A DNA stretch of 38,677 bases from an uncultured Alphaproteobacteria bacterium (GTDB lineage: Bacteria; Pseudomonadota; Alphaproteobacteria; Rs-D84): NCBI GenBank assembly GCA_937903135.1, contig CALDAH010000005.1:1-38677 (forward strand), given 5' to 3'. Below the pieces are notes generated by a model, which saw only the letters and a list, made by a program, of their open reading frames with translations, had not been told where the DNA came from and made no database searches. The translations under genes were made by a program, and so were the position numbers. Within the stretch, counting starts at the first letter, position 1. Every line of letters begins with the position of its first letter. Shown piece by piece: positions 30,067 to 38,022 of this stretch.

Positions 30067-31755
30067 ATGTTTGCATTACGATTCCTAAAAAAGACTAAGT
30101 TTGATAATTATAATGATTATATTGAAAATGCAGTCCCGGAAATTCCAAATAATTTTAACTTCGCATACGATGTAATTGATGTTATTGCCCGGGAAAATCC
30201 CGATAAAATCGCACTGATATGGACCGACGACAGCGGTGTGGTAAAGAAGTTTACATTTCGTGATATGGCACGTATGTCCAATGCGGCGGCTAATTTCTTA
30301 ACCGCGCGCGGGATCGGGCGCGGGGATACTGTGTTGCTGTTTATGCGCCGCCGCTGGGAATACTGGATTTTAATGATGGCCATGCACAAGATCGGCGTTA
30401 TACCGATCCCGTCAACAAACCAGCTAAAGGCTGAGGATATTAAATACCGTATTGACGCCGCGGATTGCCGAACAATTATTGCATTTGATGATGGTAATAT
30501 TATCACCGAGATTAAGGCGGCCATCGGCGAACGTGATAATATTCAGTTGATATATTCCAATGAAGTTGCCGATGCAATTGATGTATATCCGCAAACACTT
30601 ACGCGCGTGCCGAACGAAAATACAGATACCATGGTCGTATATTTTACCAGCGGGACGACCGATCAGCCTAAAATGGTGGCGCATAATTTTATATACCCAT
30701 TAGGGCATATCAACACAGCGGTGTTTTGGCAGCGTTTAACAGATGATGATATTCATTTTACGTTATCAGAATCCGGATGGGCAAAATGTTCATGGGGTAA
30801 AATGTACGGGCAATGGATGGCCGGTGCCGCAGTATTTGTTTTTGACTTTGCCGGTCGTTTTACCGCACATGATCTGCTGGCGGCGATATCCGCGCATCAT
30901 GTTACGTCGTTCTGTGCGCCGCCAACGGCTTATAAAATGATTATACATGCGGATTTAAAAAAATACGATTTATCGTCGCTGGTAAAGGCCGATATCGCCG
31001 GCGAGGCATTAAATCCAGAGGTATATGAACGATTTTTAAATATGACCGGGATTAAAATGCGCGAAGGTTTCGGGCAGACTGAAACGTGTGTTATGCTGTT
31101 TAATAACGAATGGATTGAGCCAAAGCCCGGCAGTATGGGTATGCCTGCGGCCGGATGGGATGTACAGTTATTGGACGAACGTGGCGTCCCGGTCCCCGAT
31201 AATACCGTAGGCGAGATTTGTGTGTCGCTTAAAAAAGGGCGGCCGACCGGTTTATTCCAGGGGTATCATAAAAACGAAAAGCAGACGGCCAGCGCATATC
31301 GTGATGGTTTTTATCACACAGGTGATGTGGCGTATCGCGATTCGGATGGATATTATTGGTTCGTCGGCCGTAATGATGATTTAATAAAAAGCAGCGGCTA
31401 TCGGATTAGCCCGTTTGAGGTTGAAAGTGTTTTAACCGAACACCCGGCCGTGCGTGAGGTTGCGGTTACCGGAATTCCCGATCCGTCACGTGGTATGGCG
31501 GTAAAGGCCACAATTGTTTTAAATAAGTATTTTCAGCCGACGGATATTTTAACCCGGCAATTGCGCGATCATGTCCGCGCGCGTACTGCGCCGTATAAGT
31601 GTCCACGCGTTATTGAATACGTAGATAGCCTGCCGATGACAATAAGCGGTAAAATACGTCGTGCGTTGATACGAACGCTGGATAATGCGAAAACAAGTAT
31701 TATTGAACCGGTAAAAAATACTATCGGTTTAGGCAAAGATGATAATGAAAAATAA
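30067..31755 (+). CDS. AMP-forming acyl-CoA synthetase (ACSM/acetyl-CoA-synthetase-like)
   Basis: The enzyme activates a carboxylic acid to an acyl-AMP and then an acyl-CoA. The 562-residue protein carries the adenylate-forming motifs in order: VVYFTSGTTDQPKM (P-loop, about 198-211), the GEALNPEVYERF region, GFGQTE (about 340), YHTGDVAYRD (about 418), GRNDDLIKSSGYRISPFEVE (hinge), and the C-terminal SGKIRR with the catalytic Lys. Overall it resembles medium-chain (ACSM) and acetate-activating synthetases more than long-chain FadD; the substrate is not readable, with acetate or a short or medium fatty acid most likely. AAAAAAGGAAAAAAAA precedes the start. It lies within the lipid-gene neighbourhood, between fabF and mltG, and ends at a strong terminator. 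Confidence 0.82.
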   Translation: MFALRFLKKTKFDNYNDYIENAVPEIPNNFNFAYDVIDVIARENPDKIALIWTDDSGVVKKFTFRDMARMSNAAANFLTARGIGRGDTVLLFMRRRWEYWILMMAMHKIGVIPIPSTNQLKAEDIKYRIDAADCRTIIAFDDGNIITEIKAAIGERDNIQLIYSNEVADAIDVYPQTLTRVPNENTDTMVVYFTSGTTDQPKMVAHNFIYPLGHINTAVFWQRLTDDDIHFTLSESGWAKCSWGKMYGQWMAGAAVFVFDFAGRFTAHDLLAAISAHHVTSFCAPPTAYKMIIHADLKKYDLSSLVKADIAGEALNPEVYERFLNMTGIKMREGFGQTETCVMLFNNEWIEPKPGSMGMPAAGWDVQLLDERGVPVPDNTVGEICVSLKKGRPTGLFQGYHKNEKQTASAYRDGFYHTGDVAYRDSDGYYWFVGRNDDLIKSSGYRISPFEVESVLTEHPAVREVAVTGIPDPSRGMAVKATIVLNKYFQPTDILTRQLRDHVRARTAPYKCPRVIEYVDSLPMTISGKIRRALIRTLDNAKTSIIEPVKNTIGLGKDDNEK

Positions 31756-31783
31756 AAGACGCGGATTTATTCCGCGTCTTTTA
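31754..31783 (+). terminator. Terminator after the acyl-CoA synthetase gene
   Basis: A perfect 12-bp stem (AAAAGACGCGGA / TCCGCGTCTTTT) with a 5-base loop overlaps the stop region. Confidence 0.88.
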
Positions 31784-31895
31784 TTAGTCTGTTGATATGG
31801 CCGATTGTTACAATCATATCGCCTGTGTAATTGTAATTGGATTTTATTCCCGCGTTATGATATTATTCCCCTCGTATTAAATTACGAGAGAGAAA

Positions 31896-32372
31896 ATGAC
31901 ATTCCCAAAAACACTGGCCGGTTTTTATTTATCCGTCGCGGCGGAAAATCGTTTTGGAATTATTTTATATTATATATTCAGAAGTTTTTATAAACTATCG
32001 TCATATGTATTACCGGCGTTTTTAGCAAAATTTATCGTCGGGGATCGCGGGGTAAAGCTCTCGGGCGGGCAGCGACAGCGTATAACTATCGCACACGCGA
32101 TATTGAAAAACGCCCCAATTTTGTTATTAGACGAGGCAACGTCTGCGCTGGATAGCGAAACAGAAGCGAATATCCAGAAATCTATTAACGGGCTGATGAA
32201 AAATCGTACAACGATTGCGATTGCCCACCGACTTTCTACGCTGCGACAGATGGATCGGATTTTAGTTATGGATGCCGGCCGGATTGTTGAGGTCGGAACG
32301 CACCGGGCGTTGATGCAGAAACGCGGGCTGTATTATAAACTATGGCAGCGGCAGTATAGTGGGTTTATGTAA
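31896..32372 (+). pseudogene. Internally deleted ABC exporter (MsbA-like) remnant
   Basis: The 158-residue frame joins the two ends of an ABC exporter. Residues 1-46 look like the extreme N-terminus of the transmembrane domain (ENRFGIILYYIFRSFYKLSS). From about residue 47 it jumps straight into the end of the nucleotide-binding domain: VGDRGVKLSGGQRQR (signature, 55-62), ILLLDEATSALD (Walker B and D-loop) and IAHRLS (H-loop). The Walker A, Q-loop and nearly all membrane helices are absent, so it cannot transport. The junction lies near 32031-32040 and keeps the frame. A full MsbA-type protein is about 580 residues, so about 420 residues are missing. The start GAGAGAGAAAATG is intact. It may be a genuine deletion, or an assembly join between two paralogues. 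Confidence 0.75.
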
Positions 32373-32427
32373 AATCCTATGGGGATGTGGTTGCAATTAT
32401 CATTTTATCTGTAATAATTTAAAAACT

Positions 32428-33447
32428 ATGGCACGAAAGAAATTAACGTTACCGCGTTGTATGTGGTTTAAATATATTTTACCCCCGTTGGCAGCAATGG
32501 CCATGATCGCGGGGTATATTTTAGGGTGGCATTCCCCGGTCCCGGATCGGGCTGTGTTTAATGTTAATCGCGGGGATAGTATTACGGCTGTGGCCAATCG
32601 GCTGCAGGCGGGGAAATTAATAAATTCATCGTATTTGTTTAAAACGGTTATTCGTGGTATGGGCGGACGCGTTCAGATGGGTGAATATGATATTCCCGCC
32701 GGGGCAAGTCTGTGGCGCATCGCACGGATGATTTCGCACGGTGATATCGCGACCGTTACAATCGTTATCCCAGAGGGGCTAACAATCATCCAGATAAAGA
32801 ATTTATTGCTGGCGTCGGCAAGCCTTAGCGGTGCGGTGGAATGCGCCGCGGGTAATACCGCGCCTGTATGTTCGCTGCGTGATGGTATGGTATTTCCCGA
32901 TACATATCGCGTGGCCAAGGGGACGGCGCGATTGGCGTTATTGGATTTGGCGCGTAAAAAGATGGCCGGGATTGAACGCGCCTGGCATAGCGGGGGAGGG
33001 CGTGCGCCGATGCCGCTGAAAACATGGAACGACGTTATAACACTGGCGTCAATCGTTCAAAAGGAAACGCCGCGCGCGGATGAAATGCCAATAGTCGCAA
33101 GTGTTTATCTGAACCGGCTGCGTAAAAATATGCGACTGCAGGCCGATCCGACGGTGGTATATGCGATAACGGCCGGCCTGGGGGATATGCGCGGGGCGGC
33201 GCTGTTGCGTGGTCATTTAAAGGTAGATAGCCCGTATAACACATATACTCATAACGGTTTGCCGCCCGCGCCGATCGCAAATGTTGGCGACGCCGCGATT
33301 CGGGCTGTGCTGCGCCCGGCCGATACTAATTATCTGTTTTTCGTGGCCGACGGGCAGGGGGGGCATCGCTTTGCACGGTCATATGACGAGCATGTAAAAA
33401 ATCACGCCGACTGGCGAGAGATAAAAAAAAGTAAAAATAAAAATTAA
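32428..33447 (+). CDS. mltG: Endolytic murein transglycosylase MltG
   Basis: MltG cuts nascent glycan strands near the inner membrane and is thought to end their polymerisation. From ATG 32428 the protein has 339 residues: a membrane helix at about 13-34, a LysM-like domain (about 42-120) and the YceG catalytic domain. The catalytic Glu213 lies in ASIVQKETPRADEM, followed by VASVYLNRLRKNMRLQADPT, and YNTYTHNGLPPAPIANV (the second family motif) lies downstream. The frame is open back to a GTG at 32359, but those 23 residues are Cys-rich and unlike other MltG N-termini. No clear Shine-Dalgarno precedes 32428; it may be translated by read-through from the remnant gene upstream. The acpP-fabF-mltG order is a common one, here interrupted. 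Confidence 0.92.
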   Translation: MARKKLTLPRCMWFKYILPPLAAMAMIAGYILGWHSPVPDRAVFNVNRGDSITAVANRLQAGKLINSSYLFKTVIRGMGGRVQMGEYDIPAGASLWRIARMISHGDIATVTIVIPEGLTIIQIKNLLLASASLSGAVECAAGNTAPVCSLRDGMVFPDTYRVAKGTARLALLDLARKKMAGIERAWHSGGGRAPMPLKTWNDVITLASIVQKETPRADEMPIVASVYLNRLRKNMRLQADPTVVYAITAGLGDMRGAALLRGHLKVDSPYNTYTHNGLPPAPIANVGDAAIRAVLRPADTNYLFFVADGQGGHRFARSYDEHVKNHADWREIKKSKNKN

Positions 33448-33511
33448 AAAACCGTCGTTGGTTATAAAAGTTAATCATTAATCAATTTAATAGTTTGAGT
33501 ATTTGATAAAT

Positions 33512-33574
33512 AAAAAAGCCCGGATTTGTCGGGCTTTGGTATTGTTAGGTAGGATTAAAATCCGAATCGCAAGC
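33512..33574 (-). ncRNA. Candidate small RNA on the minus strand
   Basis: A promoter on the minus strand (33609-33581) predicts a start near 33574. The transcript would run about 60 nt to a hairpin AAAGCCCG / CGGGCTTT (33537-33530 and 33522-33515) followed by TTTTTT on that strand. A short GGAT/ATCC hairpin lies inside. There is no open frame of note. It lies downstream of mltG in the opposite orientation. The hairpin has no good T tract on the plus strand, which argues that it serves a minus-strand transcript. Confidence 0.5.
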
Positions 33575-33580
33575 GCGCGA

Positions 33581-33609
33581 ATTATATCATATTTCCTGTG
33601 TTGATGCAA
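33581..33609 (-). promoter_or_regulatory. Promoter of the candidate small RNA
   Basis: Read on the minus strand, TTGCAT (33609-33604) and a perfect TATAAT (33586-33581) are separated by exactly 17 bp. No protein gene follows on that strand. Confidence 0.6.
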
Positions 33610-33621
33610 AAATCTTTGCCA

Positions 33622-33651
33622 TTGAAATGGGGGCTGGGGGAATAGTAAAAT
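33622..33651 (+). promoter_or_regulatory. Candidate promoter of the second barrel gene
   Basis: TTGAAA (33622-33627) and TAAAAT (33646-33651) are spaced by 18 bp, back to back with the minus-strand small-RNA promoter. The leader is about 55 bases and ends with AAAGGATAGAGTT. Confidence 0.5.
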
Positions 33652-33709
33652 ATTCATAAGACTAGAACAAAATATTATCTAGTTAATAACCAAAAGAAAG
33701 GATAGAGTT

Positions 33710-34498
33710 ATGAAAAAAATAGCATTAACATCTTTATTGGCGGTTTTTGCAGTATCTGGTGCAAATGCGGCGAACGTTATAAATAATAATCCATTATATC
33801 GCCCGGGCGAAGGTCGTTTTTATAGCATAACATCAGTCGGTTCACATACACAGAGTGCAAATGAATTTTCAGCAAAAGAAGAATTAGGATACGGTATTAC
33901 CGATAGATTGGCGATCGCAATTGCGACAAGTGCAGAGCAGGCAAACTGGTTTGATACCGCATCATGGGGCGATATTGAACTGGGCGTTAATTATCGCGCA
34001 ATTGATATGGGCGCATGGAAGGCTGATCTGTTCGGTGGATATTCTATGAACCCGGTATGGGGCGATCATAAACCGTTTATGGACAAAGACATAAGCGAAT
34101 ATACATGGACCGCAGGTGTTCGCGCAGGTTATGCAACCGATGCATGGACAGTTGCAGGACATATCGCGTTTGATTATACAAATACAGAATCATTTAATTG
34201 GGACGATGACGCGTTTGCATCACATAAACTGCGCGCCGGATTGGACGGTCAGTTGGTTCTGTGCCCGAAATGGAACGCGGTTGCAGGCGTTGAATATAAC
34301 GCTGATTTAGATAACTGGTCAGATAATCTGGGATATTGGACAGGGTTATTGGGCCTGAACTATAACATTGACGAAACAAAATTCGTTGGCGCGTATGTTA
34401 CCAAAGAAATGACACACGTAAACGAAGAAGATGTTTCGGGCAAATGGGAAATCGCAGACGGTTTCGGATTTGGCGTAAAATTCGGAATTGATTTCTAA
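33710..34498 (+). CDS. Outer-membrane beta-barrel protein (porin-like)
   Basis: The 262-residue protein has a Sec signal peptide (about 1-20, ending GANA). Its mature part is rich in aromatic and glycine residues with alternating strands, such as ELGYGITDRLAIAIA, DIELGVNYRA, WTAGVRAGYA, HKLRAGLDGQ and YWTGLLGLNYNI. It ends GFGVKFGIDF, a C-terminal Phe strand signal for BAM. Size suggests a 10- to 12-stranded barrel. It is a different family from the barrel at 17758, with little sequence in common beyond the general pattern. Codons are regular and the promoter and Shine-Dalgarno site are good, so it may be an abundant surface protein. No substrate can be inferred. Confidence 0.75.
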   Translation: MKKIALTSLLAVFAVSGANAANVINNNPLYRPGEGRFYSITSVGSHTQSANEFSAKEELGYGITDRLAIAIATSAEQANWFDTASWGDIELGVNYRAIDMGAWKADLFGGYSMNPVWGDHKPFMDKDISEYTWTAGVRAGYATDAWTVAGHIAFDYTNTESFNWDDDAFASHKLRAGLDGQLVLCPKWNAVAGVEYNADLDNWSDNLGYWTGLLGLNYNIDETKFVGAYVTKEMTHVNEEDVSGKWEIADGFGFGVKFGIDF

Positions 34499-34525
34499 TG
34501 ATTTCATGTTTTTTGTTTGATTACT

Positions 34526-34554
34526 AAAAAATCCCCCGATCGGGGGATTTTTAT
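34526..34554 (+). terminator. Terminator after the second barrel gene
   Basis: An uninterrupted palindrome AAAAATCCCCCGATCGGGGG continues with ATTTTTATT, giving a stem of 10 or more pairs and a T tract. Confidence 0.87.
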
Positions 34555-34681
34555 TTATTTAACGCCATGTGTTCAAATAATGTTGATAATAATAATTTTT
34601 TGTCATGTGTTTTGCGGGGCTATAATTGCCTCAAAATGGCGGTTTTCCTTTTATTCCTTATTATTTTTTCCTAGATTTTTC
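34555..34681. other. Gap upstream of the str operon promoter
   Basis: No gene is seen. A TATAAT at 34621-34626 has only poor -35 candidates (TTGTCA at 34600 with 15-bp spacing), so a second upstream promoter is possible but weak. The sequence is T-rich. Confidence 0.35.
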
Positions 34682-34710
34682 TTGACAATCGCGGGGGCTA
34701 TGGTTATAGT
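34682..34710 (+). promoter_or_regulatory. Promoter of the str operon
   Basis: A perfect TTGACA (34682-34687) and TATAGT (34705-34710) with 17-bp spacing is the strongest promoter in the window, as expected for ribosomal protein and elongation-factor genes. Confidence 0.82.
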
Positions 34711-34716
34711 ATGTTC

Positions 34717-34860
34717 GCTTTCCGTGTAAATAAGGAAAGAAAAAACACAGAAATCTGAACAGTTTAACAGATTTATAATCATGGGGTTTCCTGATGAAAT
34801 AAGTCTGATGGGCGGGTTTTGTGCAACCTAAAAAAATATGTAAAAACAAAGAGATTGTGA
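34717..34860 (+). promoter_or_regulatory. Leader of the str operon
   Basis: The predicted 5' untranslated region is about 145 nt, long for this genome. It contains a CTTTCC/GGAAAG hairpin, an AAATCTG/CAGATTT hairpin at about 34750-34773, and two CTGATG copies. A regulatory role is inferred from length and structure only. AAAGAG precedes the rpsL start. Confidence 0.4.
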
Positions 34861-35232
34861 ATGCCAACAGTACAACAGCTGATTCGGAAACCACGCAAAA
34901 AGGTTAATGTTAAATCAACAGCGCCTGATATGATGGAAAACCCGCAGAAACGCGGTGTTTGCACGCGTGTTTATACAACAACTCCGAAAAAACCTAACTC
35001 GGCGCAGCGTAAGGTTGCCCGTGTAAAACTGGCCAATGGTCGCGAAGTAACCGCATATATTCCGGGCGAGGGACATAACCTGCAGGAACATAGCGTTGTT
35101 ATGATTCGTGGCGGTCGTGTAAAGGACTTGCCTGGTGTTAAGTATCATATTATCCGTGGTGTATTGGATACCAAGGGTGTAGATAGCAGAAAACAGGGTC
35201 GTTCTTTGTACGGGGCGAAAGTTAAAAAATAA
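34861..35232 (+). CDS. rpsL: 30S ribosomal protein S12
   Basis: S12 lies at the decoding centre of the 30S subunit and controls accuracy. The 123-residue protein has the normal length and the conserved TTPKKPNSAQRKVARVKL and GRVKDLPGVKYHIIRG segments. The two lysines whose changes classically give streptomycin resistance or dependence (PKKPNS and RVKDLPG) are both wild type. It is the first gene of the str operon, with a strong promoter upstream. Confidence 0.98.
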   Translation: MPTVQQLIRKPRKKVNVKSTAPDMMENPQKRGVCTRVYTTTPKKPNSAQRKVARVKLANGREVTAYIPGEGHNLQEHSVVMIRGGRVKDLPGVKYHIIRGVLDTKGVDSRKQGRSLYGAKVKK

Positions 35233-35317
35233 TAAATAATAAACCAACGCGCACGTTGGGAAACCGGCGTGAGTAATTCGCAAAAAACAGCGAATGAAGA
35301 AAAAAGGATAATGTAAT
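35233..35317 (+). other. rpsL-rpsG intercistronic hairpins
   Basis: The 85-nt gap holds CCAACG/CGTTGG and TTCGC/GCGAA hairpins before AAAAAAGGATAATGTA. In E. coli the equivalent gap binds S7 and couples translation of the two cistrons. A similar feedback site here is inferred from position only. Confidence 0.35.
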
Positions 35318-35791
35318 ATGTCAAGACGTAAAAGTGCCGCTAAGCGTGTAATTTTACCAGATTCAAAGTATAATAATCTGGTTGTGGCGAAATGTATTAA
35401 TATTGTTATGTGGGACGGCAAAAAAGAAGTTGCCGAAAACATCGTTTACGGTGCATTGGATAAGTTGAAGAAAATCGCAAAAGATGGCGATGAATTGGCG
35501 GCTTTCTTGGAAGCTGTTGATGCGTTAAAACCGTCTGTTGAGGTAAAGGGTCGTCGCGTCGGCGGTGCAACATATCAGGTTCCGGTCGAAGTACGTCCGG
35601 CGCGTCAGCAAACATTAGCGTTGCGTTGGCTGGTTGGCTTTGCACGTAAACGTGGTGAACGCGCGATGGAAGATCGTCTGTTCGGCGAACTGCGCGATGC
35701 GTTATCATCCCAGGGTGGTGCGTTTAAGAAAAAGATTGATACGCATAAAATGGCCGAAGCTAATAAAGCGTTTGCTCATTTCCGTTGGTAA
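35318..35791 (+). CDS. rpsG: 30S ribosomal protein S7
   Basis: S7 nucleates assembly of the 30S head and contacts E-site tRNA. The 157-residue length is normal. Conserved features are the basic start MSRRKSAAKR, the segment KPSVEVKGRRVGGATYQVPVE broken here as KPSVEVKGRR and VGGATYQVPVEV, and RQQTLALRWLVGFARKR. The start follows AAAAAAGGATAATGTA. It is the second cistron of the str operon. Confidence 0.98.
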   Translation: MSRRKSAAKRVILPDSKYNNLVVAKCINIVMWDGKKEVAENIVYGALDKLKKIAKDGDELAAFLEAVDALKPSVEVKGRRVGGATYQVPVEVRPARQQTLALRWLVGFARKRGERAMEDRLFGELRDALSSQGGAFKKKIDTHKMAEANKAFAHFRW

Positions 35792-35829
35792 TAAATATAA
35801 AAGAATAATTATAAAAATAAGGAAAACCT

Positions 35830-37911
35830 ATGTCTGTTGGAAAAACCGCACCTTTGCATATGTACCGCAATATCGGTATTATGGCTCATATTGATGCTGG
35901 TAAAACAACTACGTCAGAACGTATCCTTTTCTATACTGGTAAAACATATAAAATCGGTGAAGTGCACGATGGTGGCGCAACGATGGACTGGATGGAACAG
36001 GAACAGGAACGTGGTATTACAATTACATCTGCCGCGACAACATGCTTTTGGCGTGACCATCGTATTAATCTAATTGACACCCCGGGGCACGTTGACTTTA
36101 CAATGGAAGTTGAACGTTCATTGCGCGTATTGGACGGGGCGGTTGCTGTATTTGAATCTGTATCTGGTGTTCAGCCGCAAACAGAAACTGTATGGCGTCA
36201 GGCTGATCGTTACAGCGTTCCGCGTATTTGCTTTGTAAATAAAATGGATCGTATCGGTGGTAATTTCTTCCGCTGTGTTGATATGATTCGTGAACGCCTG
36301 GGTGCAAATCCATTGGTTGTTAATTTCCCAATCGGTGCAGAATCTGATTTCAAAGGCGTTGTTGACGTTGTTGAAATGCGTTCCATTGTCTGGGAAGATG
36401 ACATGGGCAAAGAACCTGTTTATGGCGAAATCCCAGAAGAATTAAAAGCAAAAGCCGAAGAGCTGCACAATAAGCTTATTGAAGAAGTCGTAACATTAGA
36501 CGACGAAATCATGGAAGCTTATATGGAAGGCAAAGAACCAGACGTTGCAACTGTTAAAAAATTAATCCGCAAAGGGACAATCGGTCAGAACTTTAATCCG
36601 ATTTTATGCGGTACAGCATTTAAGAACAAGGGTGTTCAGCCGTTATTGGATGCAATTGTTGATTATCTGCCGTCACCGTTGGATATTCCGGCGATTAAAG
36701 GGACAAAAATGGACGGTGAAACCGTTGCAGAACGTCACCCGAGTGCGTCAGAACCGTTTAGCGCATTGGCGTTTAAGGTTGCAAATGACCCGTTCGTTGG
36801 TAATTTGATGTTTATCCGTATTTATTCAGGTAAATTGTCATCTGGGTCATATGTTTATAACTCTAATCGTGATAAACGTGAACGCGTTGGTCGTATGTTG
36901 CTAATGCATTCTAATAATCGCGAAGAAATCAAAGAAGCATCTGCGGGTGATATCGTAACATTGGTTGGTATGAAAGAAACCATTACCGGTGATACGTTAT
37001 GTGATGAATCAAATCCGATCGTTTTGGAAAATATCCATGTTCCAGAACCGGTTATTAGTATTGCTGTTGAACCAAAGACCAAGGCTGATATTGAAAAAAT
37101 GTCATTGGGTCTGCAGGCACTGGCCAAAGAAGATCCTTCGTTCCGCGTATCTGTTGACGAAGAATCTGGACAGACGATTTTGGCGGGTGTTGGCGAACTG
37201 CACTTGGAAATTTTGGTTGACCGTTTGCTTCGTGAATTTAAGGTTGACGTTGCTGTTGGCGAACCGCGTATTGCGTATCGCGAAACATTCCGTAAACCGA
37301 TTACCGAAGAATATACACACAAAAAACAGTCGGGTGGTTCGGGTCAGTATGCCCAGGTAAAAATTGAATTTGAACCATTAGAACCGGGCAAGGGCTATGA
37401 ATTTGAAAACAAGATTGTTGGTGGTGCGATTCCAAAAGAATACATCCCGGGTGTAGAAAAAGGTTTAAAGATAGCGCAACAGACTGGTGTTTTGATTGGC
37501 TATCCGACAGTAGATTTCAAGGCAACATTGGTAGATGGTAAATATCACGAAGTTGACTCTAATGTTCTGTGCTTTGAAATTGCGGCACGTGCTTGCTTCC
37601 GCGAAGCGATGAAGAAAGCTGCGCCAAAGTTACTTGAACCGATTATGAAGCTTTCGGTTAATACGCCGGAAGAATACGTCGGTGACATTATCGGTGACCT
37701 GAACAGTCGTCGCGGACAAATTAATGGAATTGAAACCCAGTTTGGCAATCAGCTGATTTCGGCATTCGTTCCGTTGGCTAATTTGTTCGGTTATGTCAAA
37801 ACATTGCGTTCTTTGTCCCAGGGGCGTGCAAATCCGTATATGGAATTGTCCCACTATGACGAAGTTCCGCAGAACGTTGCAGATGAAGTTATTAAAAAAC
37901 TAACAAAATAA
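35830..37911 (+). CDS. fusA: Elongation factor G
   Basis: EF-G is the GTPase that drives translocation and, with RRF, ribosome recycling. The 693-residue protein is normal in length. G-domain motifs are AHIDAGKTTTSER (G1), QERGITITSAATTC (switch I), DTPGHVDFTMEVERSLRVLD (G3) and NKMDRIGG (G4). Domains II-V follow, including YRETFRKPITEE and the late GVEKGL segment. Start ATG 35830 follows AAGGAAAACCT. Codon use is strongly biased to a few codons, consistent with high expression. It is 38 bp after rpsG and 111 bp before tuf. Confidence 0.98.
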   Translation: MSVGKTAPLHMYRNIGIMAHIDAGKTTTSERILFYTGKTYKIGEVHDGGATMDWMEQEQERGITITSAATTCFWRDHRINLIDTPGHVDFTMEVERSLRVLDGAVAVFESVSGVQPQTETVWRQADRYSVPRICFVNKMDRIGGNFFRCVDMIRERLGANPLVVNFPIGAESDFKGVVDVVEMRSIVWEDDMGKEPVYGEIPEELKAKAEELHNKLIEEVVTLDDEIMEAYMEGKEPDVATVKKLIRKGTIGQNFNPILCGTAFKNKGVQPLLDAIVDYLPSPLDIPAIKGTKMDGETVAERHPSASEPFSALAFKVANDPFVGNLMFIRIYSGKLSSGSYVYNSNRDKRERVGRMLLMHSNNREEIKEASAGDIVTLVGMKETITGDTLCDESNPIVLENIHVPEPVISIAVEPKTKADIEKMSLGLQALAKEDPSFRVSVDEESGQTILAGVGELHLEILVDRLLREFKVDVAVGEPRIAYRETFRKPITEEYTHKKQSGGSGQYAQVKIEFEPLEPGKGYEFENKIVGGAIPKEYIPGVEKGLKIAQQTGVLIGYPTVDFKATLVDGKYHEVDSNVLCFEIAARACFREAMKKAAPKLLEPIMKLSVNTPEEYVGDIIGDLNSRRGQINGIETQFGNQLISAFVPLANLFGYVKTLRSLSQGRANPYMELSHYDEVPQNVADEVIKKLTK

Positions 37912-38022
37912 AAAAAAGATTGTGATTTCTGATTTCTGGTTTATGATATTGGGGTTAGATTCCAATGAATCGGAAATCAGATTTCGGAAATCAATTAACA
38001 AGCAAAGCCTAAGGAGAAAACT
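37912..38022 (+). other. fusA-tuf intercistronic region with nested hairpin
   Basis: TCTGATTTCT (near 37927) can pair with GGAAATCAGA (near 37972), enclosing an ATTGG/CCAAT hairpin. GATTTC/GAAATC units recur several times. There is no T tract after the stem. It may be a processing or attenuation site. The tuf start has an AAGGAG. Confidence 0.4.

Noticed and set aside
34915..35442. 175-codon frame antisense to rpsL and rpsG
   Set aside because: It lies opposite two certain ribosomal protein genes and has no family features.
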